Source: Fragilariopsis cylindrus CCMP1102
Taxonomy: Eukaryota > Bacillariophyta > Bacillariophyceae > Bacillariales > Bacillariaceae
Direction of reading: 5' to 3'
NCBI GenBank assembly: GCA_900095095.1
Contig: FMBT01000317.1
Span: 310,001 to 374,000 of the forward strand
DNA: 64,000 nt
Made by a program: the position numbers and the translations under genes. This document shows positions 1-11,905 of this stretch, piece by piece. Numbering within the stretch: position 1 is the stretch's first letter; each line of letters starts with the position of its first letter. The notes under the pieces were generated by a model. That model made no database searches and was not told the origin of the DNA. It saw only the letters and a program-made list of their open reading frames with translations.

Positions 1-655
1 TCTAATCATATGTGATCATAAAATTAAAGATAGCATAAATTTCTATATAATATCTGTTCCAACAATTACAGTATACTATTGGCACTATCGAGACAGACCA
101 TAGCGCGGGGGGTCGATTCTCGAGTATCGAGGGTCCTTTCTTTCTTTTCTCTATCTATCTATCTATCTATCTACTCTGTCTGCCTCGAAAAAATAGATAA
201 ATAATTATCGATATATTATTCGTAGATACCCAAACTGGCAATAGCCCTAATCGTTGCCTGGCAAAAATAGAGAGGGAGATACTAAAACGGAAAAAATGAG
301 TCCGGGACACCTATGCCCAGTGAAGCGCGACTAAGCACACGCCCGCGAAACTGGTAGTGCAAACTGATACACGACTGTAGCGCGAAATAGTACTTGAAGT
401 AGGAAAGAGAAGATTTAACGAAGAAGATAAACATGAAAAATGAAAAGATTCCGCGAATTAAAGCAAAATACATACAGTACTAGTATTCACAGTATTCAAC
501 AAACGATCAGAAGAAGAAGAAGAAACCAAGCAACGATTCCGATAATTGTCTAATCATAATAATATCGTAACATCGTAACGATAAGCACTTTTGTACCACT
601 ATAGGAACGGCCTAATAGCAACAAATGACAATACCTACCTACTGTATCTGAACTT
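1..655. other. Intergenic, with CTAT microsatellite
   Basis: I see no supported gene here. A (CTAT)n tract lies at about 150-172. The only open frame, on the minus strand at 282-473, has no recognisable protein features. The stretch just before position 656 is the likely promoter and 5' UTR of the methyltransferase gene. Confidence 0.6.
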
Positions 656-1678
656 ATGGGTGACAAAGGAATCATCGAGAGTCGGCGGCGCGCGGGGGGG
701 CTAGGACTCGCTCTCTTTACCATCGTGGCAGCTTTGACTGTCTCTCTTCTCCTCTTATTTTACCACATTCGTGTCTCCATTAAACCATACCGCTTCCCCC
801 ACTCAATATTCGATGCCGAACAAAAGGATGACACTCGTGGTCCTGGCCTTGACCTTTGGGAAGTCATCATTTGCTCTTTAGTGCCATTTTTACTATGGAG
901 ATATCAATGGCAATGCAAAAATCTCCTCCAACGAATTACCAGCAACAAATTATTCTCCACAATCTTATTCTCTACAATCGCAGCATTTTGGTTCTTAGGG
1001 CTATATAAACTCCTCTTCTCCCCGTCCCATCAATGCAACGGATGGATGGAAACCGACGTTGGCTACATTCATGGACATTCTAACTACGGTGTCAGCATAC
1101 GTACCCTCTGCTCCGGCGGGGTTTGGGAACCTCACGTAGCTCGTGCCATCGATCAGTATTTATATGGGCAAGGGCGGGCAATAGACGTCGGAGCATTTGT
1201 GGGATATCACACAGTCCATCTAGCGAAGCAAGCAGCACCATTAAATGTGTATGCGTTTGAGGGACGGGTCAATGCTGATTTGAAAAATAATTTGAGAAGG
1301 AACAATGCCAAGAATGTTCAAGTTATTCCAGAAACAATTGATAAGAATTGGAGGATTGATTCGATTCTGGAAAAGGATCTACTAGATGACAATAAGGGAC
1401 CTATTGCATTCATTAAGATTGATTGTGAGGGTTGTGAGTTACATTTCCTCAAGGGGGCAAGAGATGTGGTTGAAAAGTGGCACCCAGTGTTAGTTGTGGA
1501 AATACAGGATAATAACAGTCGAAGAAATGCCGTCATCGAGGGGCAGCGAATGATAAAGCCAACTGATACGCGAGAGGATGTGTTGGATTATCTGAAAATG
1601 TTAGGATATAACAATATTGAAGCCTTAAATGATCGGGATGGAATACCGACGTGGGATTATTTGGCATTTCAGTTGTAG
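656..1678 (+). CDS. FkbM-family SAM-dependent methyltransferase, membrane-anchored
   Basis: Intact single-exon gene of 340 residues. The first ~125 residues hold three hydrophobic segments (about 15-36, 67-82, 100-122), so the enzyme is probably bound to an endomembrane. The C-terminal ~200 residues match the FkbM methyltransferase fold (Methyltransf_21): AIDVGAFVGYHT at about 178-189 is the SAM-binding glycine motif, VYAFEG at about 199 ends in the acidic ribose-binding strand, and FIKIDCEGCELHFLKGA at about 252 is the family's signature. Related enzymes O-methylate sugars or small molecules; the substrate here cannot be told. The start is the first ATG of the frame, and no frame break is seen. 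The downstream neighbour is transposon debris, so there is no operon-like context. Confidence 0.85.
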   Translation: MGDKGIIESRRRAGGLGLALFTIVAALTVSLLLLFYHIRVSIKPYRFPHSIFDAEQKDDTRGPGLDLWEVIICSLVPFLLWRYQWQCKNLLQRITSNKLFSTILFSTIAAFWFLGLYKLLFSPSHQCNGWMETDVGYIHGHSNYGVSIRTLCSGGVWEPHVARAIDQYLYGQGRAIDVGAFVGYHTVHLAKQAAPLNVYAFEGRVNADLKNNLRRNNAKNVQVIPETIDKNWRIDSILEKDLLDDNKGPIAFIKIDCEGCELHFLKGARDVVEKWHPVLVVEIQDNNSRRNAVIEGQRMIKPTDTREDVLDYLKMLGYNNIEALNDRDGIPTWDYLAFQL

Positions 1679-1920
1679 CACATGAAGAAGATAAATGAGA
1701 GAGAAAGAGAGAGTTAGGTACGCATGGCAGTGTACCATACAGATCATAATATCATCATTTGGCAATATATAACTTGTTTTTGTTAAACACTGCTCGCAAT
1801 TATAGCAATCGTGTTTGAATATAGTACAAAGTTATACATGAATTGTATCGAACGCTTATACGCGTGCAATTATCTTACGCTTTATGAAAAGGGGGGGTCC
1901 TAATATGTAATAAATAGTCC
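1679..1920. other. 3' flank of the FkbM gene
   Basis: AT-rich 3' UTR and spacer. Nothing is recognised before the retrotransposon remnant. Confidence 0.4.
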
Positions 1921-1929
1921 CGATTTAGG

Positions 1930-2622
1930 TTAGGGCCTTCGACCGAAACCCCCATCGAACACCCCGCTGCCACCTCCAATCAAGCACCACTATTCGAACA
2001 ACTCCGTAAAAATCAGCAGGAAGCCCAGGATAATTATGATGAAGTGACCAAATCTATGAGGGGCACGCACGCGGCCATTCATCAAAACACCGTAAAGTAA
2101 AGTTGGAAACTCGTCTGCTGTTTTATGGCATGAATCGATAAAATCTAAATAATTATCGTGGAGGTGAGATCAGATTGAAGAAGATTACTCATATTCCTCT
2201 CCATAGTTTCTACGCTACGCCACTGCTACTCACCAGTCATATTATTCTTGAACACAAATTTCGTAGTATCACTCGAAAATTCCTACATCGACACGAGTCT
2301 GGCATCGATATCCGGAACAGTGTTCTACTGCAAAGCCTTCATGATTAGCAATACAACTTCTTATAGCAATCCAGTAGGAAAAAGAATAGGCATATCAACA
2401 TATGTTACTTTTATGTAGTAACTCGCAAGGTTAAGAATACTGATGTACGTATTGTGTACTGTCCAACTAAGGAGATGGTATCTGACTATCTAACCAAGCT
2501 ATTGCAGTGTTCCCTGTTCAGGACCCACCAAAATTCCATAATAGAAATATTGGAAAATGAATTATCTCAATACCAGGAAGAACATGTTCAAATGAAAGAG
2601 GATCTCTGGAACTCATAATAGA
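1930..2622 (+). pseudogene. Decayed Ty1/copia pol remnant (RNase H end)
   Basis: From about 2384 to 2622 one frame encodes the C-terminal RNase H tail of copia polyproteins: RHINICYFYV, then VYCPTKEMVSDYLTK, then LFRTHQNSI. This matches the family pattern of an 'RHI.IRYF..' strand followed by 'PTKEM.ADFLTKPLQG.LFR'. The reading is broken upstream. Around 2000-2095 a second coding-like piece (LFEQLRKNQQEAQDNYDEVT) may come from the same element. No LTR pair or target duplication is visible, so this is an old, 5'-truncated fragment. Its tail differs from those of both large copia elements at 26-44 kb, so it belongs to a third lineage. Confidence 0.7.
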
Positions 2623-4812
2623 TCTATCTATATATACTTATACATTCAAGTCAATGTAATATGTTACTGAAAAAATATGGAGTGTGTTGTGAATCAATCT
2701 ATTTTGAGACATGGGGATCTAATCAAATGAGTCTCTATACTTGATTGAGTCAAAATATCAGCAAAGGTAAGCAATTTTGAATACTTGTCATCACTCATAA
2801 GATATGGCCAGCTGACTCTTGTCATTGTTGTGCTAGGCAAATTTTATCGCTACCTGTTATTCGTTAGTAGCAATGCAAAACTTGAAGTGGAAATTGCATA
2901 GCGAACCACTACTTACTTCATTTCACATCATTTGTGCATTATTAGCTCATACTTATCTATAAATGTAGGTTCAAAGAGATGTAGAAGCAGATCAACATGA
3001 TATAAACATAGCAATTAACTAACACATTGCATCTGCGGACTTTATTATATCATAGCAAAGACCAAGTAGTGACTCGAAATAGCAAGAGTATGATTTATTA
3101 ATTCAACAGACTGGCTGGCTGATACTATGGTTGGGATACGTTTGTCTAGATGGTCTCAGGTAAACTAGAATAAGTAATTTTAATGGGGTTGGAGCAGATG
3201 TCACTGTCCAAAAAATGTGCATGTCAAATGCTTTAATACAACATATAAAGGAATGAACAGTCTTGAATTTTGTCTTGTAAATACTAGCTGTGAAGAATGA
3301 AGCTTCTACTACTACAACAATGTGTGGTTAATAAAATTATCAAACTATTCATTCTCCTCCTTCTTTTTCCTCCTCTTCTTGTTATTGATGCTGTGCCAAA
3401 ACCATAACAATTTGGTCATCCCATCCCATGATGCATCTTGTATTCTAACACTTTGCGAGAAGCTCTTAACCAAAAAAACACCACAAAACACACACGTATA
3501 CTACATGTTGACACTAGTTGCCCTTCTAATGATGCTCTATAATGAGAAGAAAACCAACTAGTACCACATATTGTAATAGTAATACTACTGAGGGACAATA
3601 CATTATCATCATTACTTTATCTGTAAAATAAATGTGTCTACAATTTGACATAATGTACATGCACCTCCAGTGACGTGTTGAAATCTAACTGGCTGTTATC
3701 AATTAATTGTACAGACATCCATAGAAAATTCTTCTATACTCTAGCCTTTTTGAACCACGCAAACTTCTTGTCTCCATCATTCTATTCCGATTGTTATCTA
3801 TTCTCCTTGTTTGTAACACATTCAGATAATGAGGCAGAGAAAACAAAAACAACATGCTGTACACAGTACTGTACTTGAAATAAAAGTACCTTCTTCTGTA
3901 CTGTACTGTACACCAACCGATTTCTCTCCTATTTTAGTAGGTTGATATTAAATACGGAGTATCGACACACATCATTTACAATCTGATGACGCGGTACGAG
4001 ACGTAGTGGAAAACGACTTCAACAAAAATGGAAGATCTCTAACGTTAGTGTCCGACCGGAATACTTCTCTTTGTTTTCTATTTATTGATTCACGTGGGAA
4101 TCCTCACACTACAAAACTGTATGCGAAATTCAAATTTCATGCTGACAACTGTATGCGAAATTTTTAGAAAAATTACTGGTTCCCCATCCCAACCAGTACG
4201 TTTCTTTCTGTTACTGCTGGTATTAAAATTTACGTCAGATCTCTGTAAGCCAATCAGTGTAGCAAAATCTTAACACTTCACGCCAATAAACACGTCGGGA
4301 ACCATGTAATCATTCTTTATTTTTTAAGTTAAATGATGCGGGTATGGAAAATGATATCTAAAACAATAAGCCAATCAAAATATCACACGAGTAATCATAA
4401 TTACTTTTTACCGTGTGAATCATCGGCATCATCAATTTTTGTAGTTTTTTGTGTGGTCGTTGAGAGAGGAATTGAATTTCGCGTGGAAAATCCCATGGGA
4501 AGCACACAAACGGGGTTAGACAATAAATAATAGCGTGACGGGACAAAAATACCGTAGGTGCTGCCGTAGGTGGTAGGTGCCGTAGGATCCAATTCCTTTT
4601 ATTTTCTAGATTATTTGCTTCTTTCTTTCATTTGGCCTTTTTCGCGTTCGTTCGTTCGCCACTACTTTTGGCTGAAAAAAATTGTAGCGTTATAAAGGAC
4701 GTGCATCGGTTACATCACGTAAATCTTCTGAAAATACACGCGGGTAAAGAACATCAACACATAATTTTCTTCTCAACCAATAAAACGTAACTAACTACCT
4801 CCAAAAATAAAC
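2623..4812. other. Long AT-rich intergenic region
   Basis: About 2.2 kb without a gene I can support. Several short open frames (for example 3322-3561 plus and 4085-4273 plus) have no conserved motif and an AT-driven composition. The last ~200 bases before 4813 should hold the cyclin promoter and 5' UTR. Confidence 0.5.
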
Positions 4813-5947
4813 ATGGAAGAGCAACCAACATGTGTAGTTACTGTTACACCAACTCCCAGAGAACGTAGTAGGGATGATGGTAAGGATGACGAACGCTTCG
4901 CCGCCGACTTGAGTAAAATAGCTCGTATAGCTCCACCCTCGGAGACTTCATACGATGAACTTATGGCTATGTTACAATGTGAAAGGAATCATTATGGGCC
5001 ACCAACGAACTATCTTCTTTACGAATCATGTAAAGGTGGTGTAATGAAAACTGGAGAAGGCGTCTATGTGAATGGATGTTTGAGGTTACTGATCATTATG
5101 ACTTCGATCGAGAGGTTGTTTCTGTAGCCTTCGATTACCTCGATCGGAGTATCTCCCTCTCATATGGACCGAACTCAATTGAGAAACTTTCGAAGAGAGA
5201 TTATCAACTTTATGCAGTCACATCCCTGTACCTTGCCATTAAAGTTCACGGAGAAATGGATCCAGACATTAATGGAGGAGAACGTGTCAAGCTAAGGATT
5301 GAACACTTCACCCAGCTTAGCCGAGGATTCTTCAAGACGGAGACTATTGAAGCCAAGGAACGTGAGATCTTGAACTTGTTTAACTGGCGAGTCAATCCTC
5401 CAACCTGCGCTCAGTATCTGTCTTCATACCTTCGAGTTCTTCCAGAATGGGAGTTGAACGAATTTGAAAATCCTCGAGAAGACATTGCCAATCATATCTT
5501 TGATGTTGCAAAGTATCTAACTGAGCTATCTGTCTTCGTCTCCGACTTTAGTTTTACCTACAATCCTTCTACGATCGCATACAGCGCTATTCTTTGTGCT
5601 CTCGATTACATGGAAGGGTCCGCAAAAGGTTTACCAAGTCATATCCATATCCGGTTTCTATGCAATATTAACAAGGTATCGGATACACTCAATCCAGAAT
5701 CGAAGGATGTTCAACATATCCAAACGATGTTGAAGAAACTAGCACCAAAATGTTCACAACAACAAAGGACATGTACCCATTAGAATTAGCGAGAACTGTT
5801 AGTTTACTTGAGGTTGATACCACTAATTCCGTAGTGGCGACCTCCAGCAACAGCAGGGCAATTTCACCTATCAACACATCAAAAAGGTCCATTAGTAAAA
5901 CCAGCGGCTACAAACAAGCTAATAAATCGAAACGTCAAAAAGTATAG
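4813..5947 (+). CDS. Cyclin of the diatom-specific type (two frame breaks)
   Basis: Cell-cycle cyclin that would bind and activate a CDK. The N-terminal ~75 residues are in the frame that starts at 4813. The cyclin box then continues in another frame with NENWRRRLCEWMFEV, the helix-1 signature with the conserved Arg and Trp, followed by DFDREVVSVAFDYLDR and a Cyclin_C region that begins near NWRVNPPTCAQYL. The first break lies at about 5041-5043 and equals one missing base (AA for AAA would repair it). A second break of the same sense near 5770 would let a 60-residue Ser/Thr/Lys-rich tail (ending KSKRQKV at 5947) follow the box; otherwise the protein ends at 5783. A GTAAAG sequence at 5030 looks like a splice donor, but no intron of suitable length restores the frame. 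Family assignment is confident, the tail less so. Confidence 0.75.
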
Positions 5948-6678
5948 AGAATACTTTTATATAACGACGACAACAACAAAATAATAATAAAACAAGAAAA
6001 ATAGAAAAGATCAAGATAAGATGTACCCAACTCAGCTGACTATAATATAATCTCCCTTGAAGGGGTCACGGGAGCGCTACCATGGGTTAGTACTACTAAT
6101 AAATACACGCTATAATTTATACTGCTACAATTAAATAAACAATTATAAAGCTTTAAAATATTAACATGCATACACACTACTACTGCTATAAAATGCCTTG
6201 CTTGATTCATGACTTTATAATAACAATATTAGATAGAATAGAAAGAAGTGATGTAGTGCCCGCATCAACGAATATCATCCGATGTGTAATTTCGTAATTT
6301 CCATTTGAACGGATCTTTGAGTGGTACTAGAACATTGTACCATCCAATCTATCAGTACGGGGCTAGTAAACAGTCGTGTACCGAGGGTTGAGGGGAACTT
6401 CGAGACTTGTTCCTTTTCCACGTGTTATCCATTTCTTGTTTGTTGAAGCAAAGATAATCACAAATCTGTGTCATATAAATACAAATCCGATTGCGAGCTA
6501 CATAATGGCAATCGATTGATACATCATTGAATTCCTTGTATTATATTCAATACAATATTCATGTAGAATTCGCTTAGAATATGATTTCACAGGAGATTAT
6601 TACTCTACAAACATGGTATCAAATTTATAATTTAATTTTATTACTTTACCTTATTATTATTCTACTATATAGTTCATT
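5948..6678. other. Convergent intergenic spacer, cyclin / RFC
   Basis: AT-rich 3' flank shared by the plus-strand cyclin and the minus-strand RFC gene. No further gene, RNA or mobile element is recognised. Confidence 0.5.
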
Positions 6679-8016
6679 TTATTGTGTAACTTCTGACATT
6701 CGACTTAAACGTGCAAGCAATCCCAATAGCTGCAGTTTACTGTTAATTCCATTGGCAATTTTCATATGAGTAAAACCAATTTCACGTAAAAATTCTAACT
6801 TATCTCCTTCCGGTAAACTATTATGTGATTTTGTGACCTTAAAGAATGTACCAATTATATCCGATGCTGCATAACCGGATGCCCAAAGTTCATTTAATTT
6901 ATCAATCGCTTCATGTAAATTACCCTTACCACAGGCATCTATAATCCCTCTCACAATTGTAGGATGAGGCTGATCGCAGACTTGAAATACAAGCTTCTGA
7001 TTGACCATCTCACCGCTTCCCTTAGCAAGTGAATTAGCTGCCTGTAAATTATTCAATGCATGACGCATATCTCCCTCAGCTGTAAACAAAATAGCCTCCA
7101 TACCATCTATATGTTTATATCATTATTATATATTTTATTATGACACAGTAGACAAAATATGAGAATATGTATTTGAAAAAGAGAAAAGATTCAAGAGATA
7201 AAATCCTGGCGAATAAAACTGTTAAAAAAGCAAATTCTTCTTGGAGCACACGACGTATATTACGTACCTTCAGTATATGGTACTTCTTCCGCTTCAGAAA
7301 CCTTCAGTAGATTAGCAAGGATTTGTTCGTGTGATAAACGACTGTACCGTAAAATAGCAGCACGAGATTGGATTGCTTCAATAATTTTAGTACTAATATT
7401 ACAGGCCAAACAAAATCGGGTCGTGTTGGAATATATTTCCATGGTTCGACGGAGTGCCTGTTGGGCAGCAGTGGTCATACTATCCGCCTCATCCAAAATA
7501 ATAATCTTATGACGACCCGGTGGAAGTGTTACCTTATTCATGGCAAAGGATTTGATACGATTTCGAACGACATCGATCCCACGTGCATCGGATGCGTTTA
7601 ATTCTAATACACCCTCTTTGTAGGAATCTCCCAACAATTCCATTGCGAGTGCATGGACGCTCGTAGTCTTCCCAGTTCTTCATTATAGGGGGGAAAAATG
7701 TAGAAAAAACAAATGTTGGTGAGTCGTTTATATTATTAGTTGTTGAATCAAATTCCAAATACAAATAGGCACCCACAATTACATACATGAATCTACAATT
7801 GATACTGCCAGTACAAGCAACCGCTACTACTAATACTACTACTACTTACCCCGGCGGTCCACATAGGATTAGATTTGGTAGATTTCCATCCTTACCAATA
7901 GCCCGAAGTCGGACGAGAGTTTCTTCGTTACCAACAACGTCCTCTAACTTTTTTGGACGATACTTTTCGATCCATGGTACTTGATATCCAGATTTCTTTG
8001 GTTCGACTACTTCCAT
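6679..8016 (-). CDS. RFC2: Replication factor C small subunit (RFC2 / yeast Rfc4 type)
   Basis: AAA+ clamp-loader subunit that opens PCNA at primer-template junctions. I join three exons: 8016-7850, 7677-7268 and 7106-6679. The introns are 172 nt (donor GTAAGT) and 161 nt (donor GTACGT, acceptor ATAG). The product is 334 residues, about the usual length. Seen in order: PWIEKYRP near residue 13 (RFC box II), the Walker A motif GPPGTGKTT split by intron 1, [10 protein letters not shown] (Walker B), [11 protein letters not shown], and the C-terminal collar region ending near [16 protein letters not shown]. Two odd positions: the arginine-finger SRC motif reads QSRAAILRY (Cys to Ala), and NAS(N/D)DRG reads NASDARG. 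The start at 8016 lies just before the conserved N-terminus; an in-frame ATG at 8121 would add 35 proline-rich residues. Confidence 0.92.
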
Positions 8017-8449
8017 TGTTATTGGTATTGGTTTTGGTTTTGGTATTTGATGAGATGCTATTAATCTATTGATTCCTCGTCCCTTTTCACAATCAAATCC
8101 GCTCCAGCAATGGTCAGTCAATGAATAATAACTAACGTCGAAATAATTTTAAAAGAAAGAAAACAAGGAAACAAGAGATAAAAAATGAAAACAATAGCAT
8201 TGCTTTGACTTTCCCCGCTCAATCCGCCATTGCGAGATCCGAAAAGATTACACAATTTATCGAAGCCCCCGTGATTGACCTTCGAGTCGTAAGTCGAGTC
8301 AAGACGGACAAAACATCCCACATCAATTTTAAAATAAAATATACAGTAATAATTAATGTAATAAATAATACAAGCGCTTATGTTTTAATGTGACGATGGG
8401 ATTCTTTGCTTATATATTGAAATAGCCTGCAAAACGAAATACCCGTACG
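8017..8449. other. Divergent spacer between RFC and PIGQ
   Basis: Shared upstream region of the minus-strand RFC gene and the plus-strand PIGQ gene, so both promoters should lie here. A TATA-like TTATATATTG occurs at about 8409. Small open frames on both strands look incidental. Confidence 0.45.
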
Positions 8450-9338
8450 ATGGAAGAGATGAGGAGAAGTTCTACCAACACGAAAGATGAAGCGTTACTT
8501 ATCAAATCATATGTAGTCGTCACGAGTGCGAGTATCAAACGACGACAGGAACATGACTGTGCCCTTATCTATAAAACGAGATACAAACAACGAGAAATTG
8601 TATTTTTGGTCAGCTTTCTTCCTCTCGACGATGGTGATGGCCGACGAAATCAGCTGTCAAATTATCAAGGTACCATCAAAAAATTAAAGTTAAAAGCTAA
8701 GAAAACTAGTTGTTGTACATGTCTAACAGATTCTTTGCAGGTTGTAAAAATGGAATATAATGACAATGACAACAATGACGAAGATCAAGACTATCCTCCA
8801 TGGTGGAATCAACTATTTCCCAGCAGCAGCAGTAGTAGTAGTAGTGACCAAAAACAGCACCCACCGCCTATCGATAATAATTATCAATTGATGTACTTTG
8901 ATCTAGTAGTAGACAATGAGAATGGAAAAAGAAAAGTAAATTATAATCATTTCCCCTCAAGAAAGACTGGACATGATAATGACTGGTCTCTACTCTTGCA
9001 TCGCATTAATAGTTGTCCTTCAATCAATGAGATCATACGAAGTGGAAACATACCTGGTTATTGTTGTTCTTCTTCTTCTTTCGACAACAGCAACAGCCAC
9101 GACAACAATGAGTCCAATAATACCAAAATTTCTCCGCCGACTAACAACAATTCTCTCTACCCCAACGGATACAGAAATTTTTCTTGGACAATTCACTGAC
9201 AGTCCTTCATTTTCGAGATTTGTACTTCACCCATCACAAGCAACGGGGCACTTCTTCTTCTTCCTATTTCAACTTTCCCTTCATCGTTCTTATTCGATAC
9301 ATGTGGTCTTATTTTCGTGCATTATGGAAGAAGAAGAA

Positions 9339-9371
<33 letters not shown>

Positions 9372-10466
9372 CGCAACAAAAAAGAAGCATGCAAATTTAT
9401 CAAATACATTTATAGCTGCAGTCACTGTTCAAAACCCTGTTTAGTACCATCAAAATCAGACTTGGCGATGCAAACTGTATACCGATTGGATGTATTTCTA
9501 TCCGCGCTATTTGATATGATACTCGGACTTATGGTTTGTGCTGTACTATTATTCGGTTCCCGCAATCAGGAACTATTCCAAAGGATATATCTGAATGGTA
9601 AACTAAAAGCCTTCCAATATCTGGAAGATCAAAGTTTTATGCTGGAGACCTTCCCAGCTGGTTTCAAACTCAATGTACAACTGACGCATAATATGGGACG
9701 TGGGATTCGAAATCTTCTTCATCATCAAAAAAGTTTTTTATTTGCTACACTTTGGAATGTACAAGGCTGTCGGGCATACTTAATCCCCATAGTAGCAACG
9801 TTGGCGGCCGTGGGAGGTTGGACGTCATTTCTTGCTGTTATGGTTGATTTATGGAGATTAGAATTCATTCATCTAATACTATTGGCCATTTTCTTTCGAA
9901 AATTATACCGAGCAGAATTATATCTTCTTTCTGCTCTATTTCGACTTTTCCGTGGTAAGAAACGTAATATTTTACGTCAACGAACCGATACGATGCAATA
10001 TGATGCCATGCAATTACTTGTGGGAACCATTGCTTTCTATATATGCGTCTTTCTCTGGACAACAATTATGGTCTATTATTCATTCTTTGTGATATGGAAC
10101 CTATTGATACACCTACCGATAGTATGTTGCTGGGTGCTCTACTTATTGGGTCGATCCATTCCATGGGGAAGTCTATATTATCGATTTCGTCATCCACATT
10201 GGTTCCCCAAATATCTGTATATAAAGTTTGATGATGTAATCACTATTGATAGCAAAAATGTTCAAGTGAGCAGTCTCGAATCAATTCTTGAATCTCCCGT
10301 GCACATTCTTTTCAGTCGTATCACAAATCCTCTGAAGCATTTGTTCAAATGGTATTTAATCTCTTTCCTCGAGATATTATATCCGAATGCCGATAACACA
10401 GCACATTCCATTTTGCCTTTGAAACTATTGATGGAAAATCTAAAGCCGTTACGTGGTAATGACTAA
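8450..10466 (+). CDS. PIGQ: GPI-GlcNAc transferase subunit PIG-Q/GPI1 (two frame breaks)
   Basis: Subunit of the ER-membrane complex that transfers GlcNAc to phosphatidylinositol, the first step of GPI-anchor synthesis. The clear part is the 334-residue segment 9462-10466: FPAGFKLN, a downstream LWNV, KLYRAELYLLSALFRLFRGKKRNILRQR and QLLVGTIAFYICVFLWTT match the Gpi1 domain, with several TM helices. The upstream frame 8450-9199 (LMYFDLVV, Ser runs) and the frame 9184-9444 (LIRYMWSYFRALWKKKK, then poly-Asn) would supply the N-terminal half. The joins fall at a T run (9178-9182) and a C run (9435-9437); each needs one extra base. The break after 9437 adds the conserved hydrophobic lead-in. The exact start is uncertain. 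The family call for the C-terminal half is firm. Confidence 0.85.
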
Positions 10467-10859
10467 AATTTATTTCTAAAAAGAATTAGAACGAAATTTA
10501 CTTGAACAATGCTATTATGATGAATCGCATAGGTCTGAAATATATATATATATATATGTCAACTTTAAAACTGTTTAGGTTTCTCTCATCTATTTTCCAG
10601 CTCTAGCTAGTGCAATATTGTTACCAAAAAAGAGTGTTGTTTCTCTCTACTCACTGTCAATGACAATACTTTGATATTGTTGATGTCAACTACTTGAAGT
10701 AACAAAATAATGATAACAATCATAGATTTGATTTTTTTGGCGCGGAAAAAGCACAGTGCGCAATTTCCCATACCCATTTTCATTTGACATACACAATGTA
10801 CCATTATTACAGCAATTTTTACTTTCATTGTCTATCATAAATTTATACAAGTCGACAAC
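10467..10859. other. Intergenic spacer with short TA repeat
   Basis: 3' flank of PIGQ and 5' flank of TRMT10. A (TA)n run occurs at about 10541-10557. Nothing else is recognised. Confidence 0.5.
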
Positions 10860-11846
10860 ATGAGCGGTGAGACTGATACAAATACGAAAGAAGAAGAACA
10901 GCAGGAGTTGGCCGAAAGGAGCAATGTCGTGGCAACGACAACTAACAAAAGGAGACGTGAAGGTGACGTAGACGAGGATGTTACATCGGCGTCGGTAACG
11001 GCGACGGCGACTGCGACTGATTCGATTGTTGACAACAAGGATGACACGAAGAAGGTGTCGAAAAATGCACTAAAGCGACAGGCGAAGTGGGTGCGTAAGA
11101 TAGAAGTGAACAAACGCCGTAAAGATCAGGAAAAAAGCATCAAAATTGCCAAAGCAGAGGCGGCTGGACGGGATATTGCTGCCGAGCAAGAATATATGGA
11201 ACGAGGGAGGAAGGATGGTAGCGGTTGGGCAAAACGAAACGGAAAGTGGCTAGAAAGATTTGAAAAAAGTTCCAGCAAGCATCAAATATATCTTGATTGT
11301 TCGTTTGAAGAATCTATGACGTATTCAGAAATTAATAGTCTCGCAACACAGATACGATACTGTTATGCTGACAACAAAAAAGCAAAGAATCCAGTGAAGG
11401 TAACTTGTTCCCGTCTGAGTGGTGAGACGCTCAATCATCTTAAAAATATTATGGGTTTTGAACAGTGGTCGCATCGAGCATTTTTTCACACCGATAAAGA
11501 CATTATTGAAACAAATACCGACAAGTCAAAGCTAGTTTATCTCACAGGTGATTCAGAAAATATCCTCACCAAGTTTGAAGACGATAAAATTTATATTATT
11601 GGAGGGATTGTTGATCGAAGTAGACTAAAACGTGTCACAATTGATCGAGCTGAAAAATGTGGAATAACAACTGCAAAACTGCCTATTGATGATTACCTAC
11701 ATTTGAGCTCAGGCAAAGCGTTGACTAGTAACCATGTGTTCGAAATACTATTAAAATATCAAGAAAATGGAGGTGATTGGAAAAAAGCTTTGTTGGATGT
11801 GCTTCCAAAGAAAAAGGAAGCAGTAGCAATAGAAAAAACGGCATAA
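10860..11846 (+). CDS. TRMT10: tRNA (guanine-9-N1)-methyltransferase, TRM10 family
   Basis: SPOUT-class SAM-dependent enzyme that makes m1G9 in tRNAs. Intact single-exon frame of 328 residues. The N-terminal ~105 residues are charged and lysine-rich (KNALKRQAKWVRKI, KRRKDQEK), as is usual for tRNA contact in this family. The catalytic domain shows YLDCSFEESMTYSEINSLATQI, then LVYLTGDSENIL, IYIIGGIVDRSRLKRVT, TAKLPIDDYL and LTSNHVFEILLKY, which are the family blocks that form the trefoil knot and SAM pocket. The aspartate of IVDRSR and that of PIDDYL are retained. Cytosolic/nuclear TRM10A type seems likeliest because no targeting peptide is seen. A (TTGAT)n run follows the stop at 11860-11882. 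Confidence 0.93.
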   Translation: MSGETDTNTKEEEQQELAERSNVVATTTNKRRREGDVDEDVTSASVTATATATDSIVDNKDDTKKVSKNALKRQAKWVRKIEVNKRRKDQEKSIKIAKAEAAGRDIAAEQEYMERGRKDGSGWAKRNGKWLERFEKSSSKHQIYLDCSFEESMTYSEINSLATQIRYCYADNKKAKNPVKVTCSRLSGETLNHLKNIMGFEQWSHRAFFHTDKDIIETNTDKSKLVYLTGDSENILTKFEDDKIYIIGGIVDRSRLKRVTIDRAEKCGITTAKLPIDDYLHLSSGKALTSNHVFEILLKYQENGGDWKKALLDVLPKKKEAVAIEKTA

Positions 11847-11905
11847 ATCTTGTAATTGATTTGATTTGATTTGATTTGATTTATTTTACTATCTATTTTC
11901 TTTAG

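Noticed and set aside
282-473. Minus-strand ORF as a small gene
   Set aside because: Short, low-complexity and without any conserved or targeting feature.
3322-3561. Plus-strand ORF with a hydrophobic segment
   Set aside because: The Ser/Phe/Leu-rich segment is what CTT/CTC-rich DNA gives in any frame; no other support.
5030-5060. A ~27-30-nt mini-intron in the cyclin, starting at GTAAAG
   Set aside because: Available AG acceptors give lengths divisible by three, which do not restore the frame. It is also far shorter than the introns seen here (120-240 nt). One missing base explains the break better.
8670-8740. Intron in the N-terminal half of PIGQ (GTACC...TTTGCAG)
   Set aside because: Removing it puts the next codons into a frame that stops within a few residues, while the unspliced frame stays open and fits the protein.
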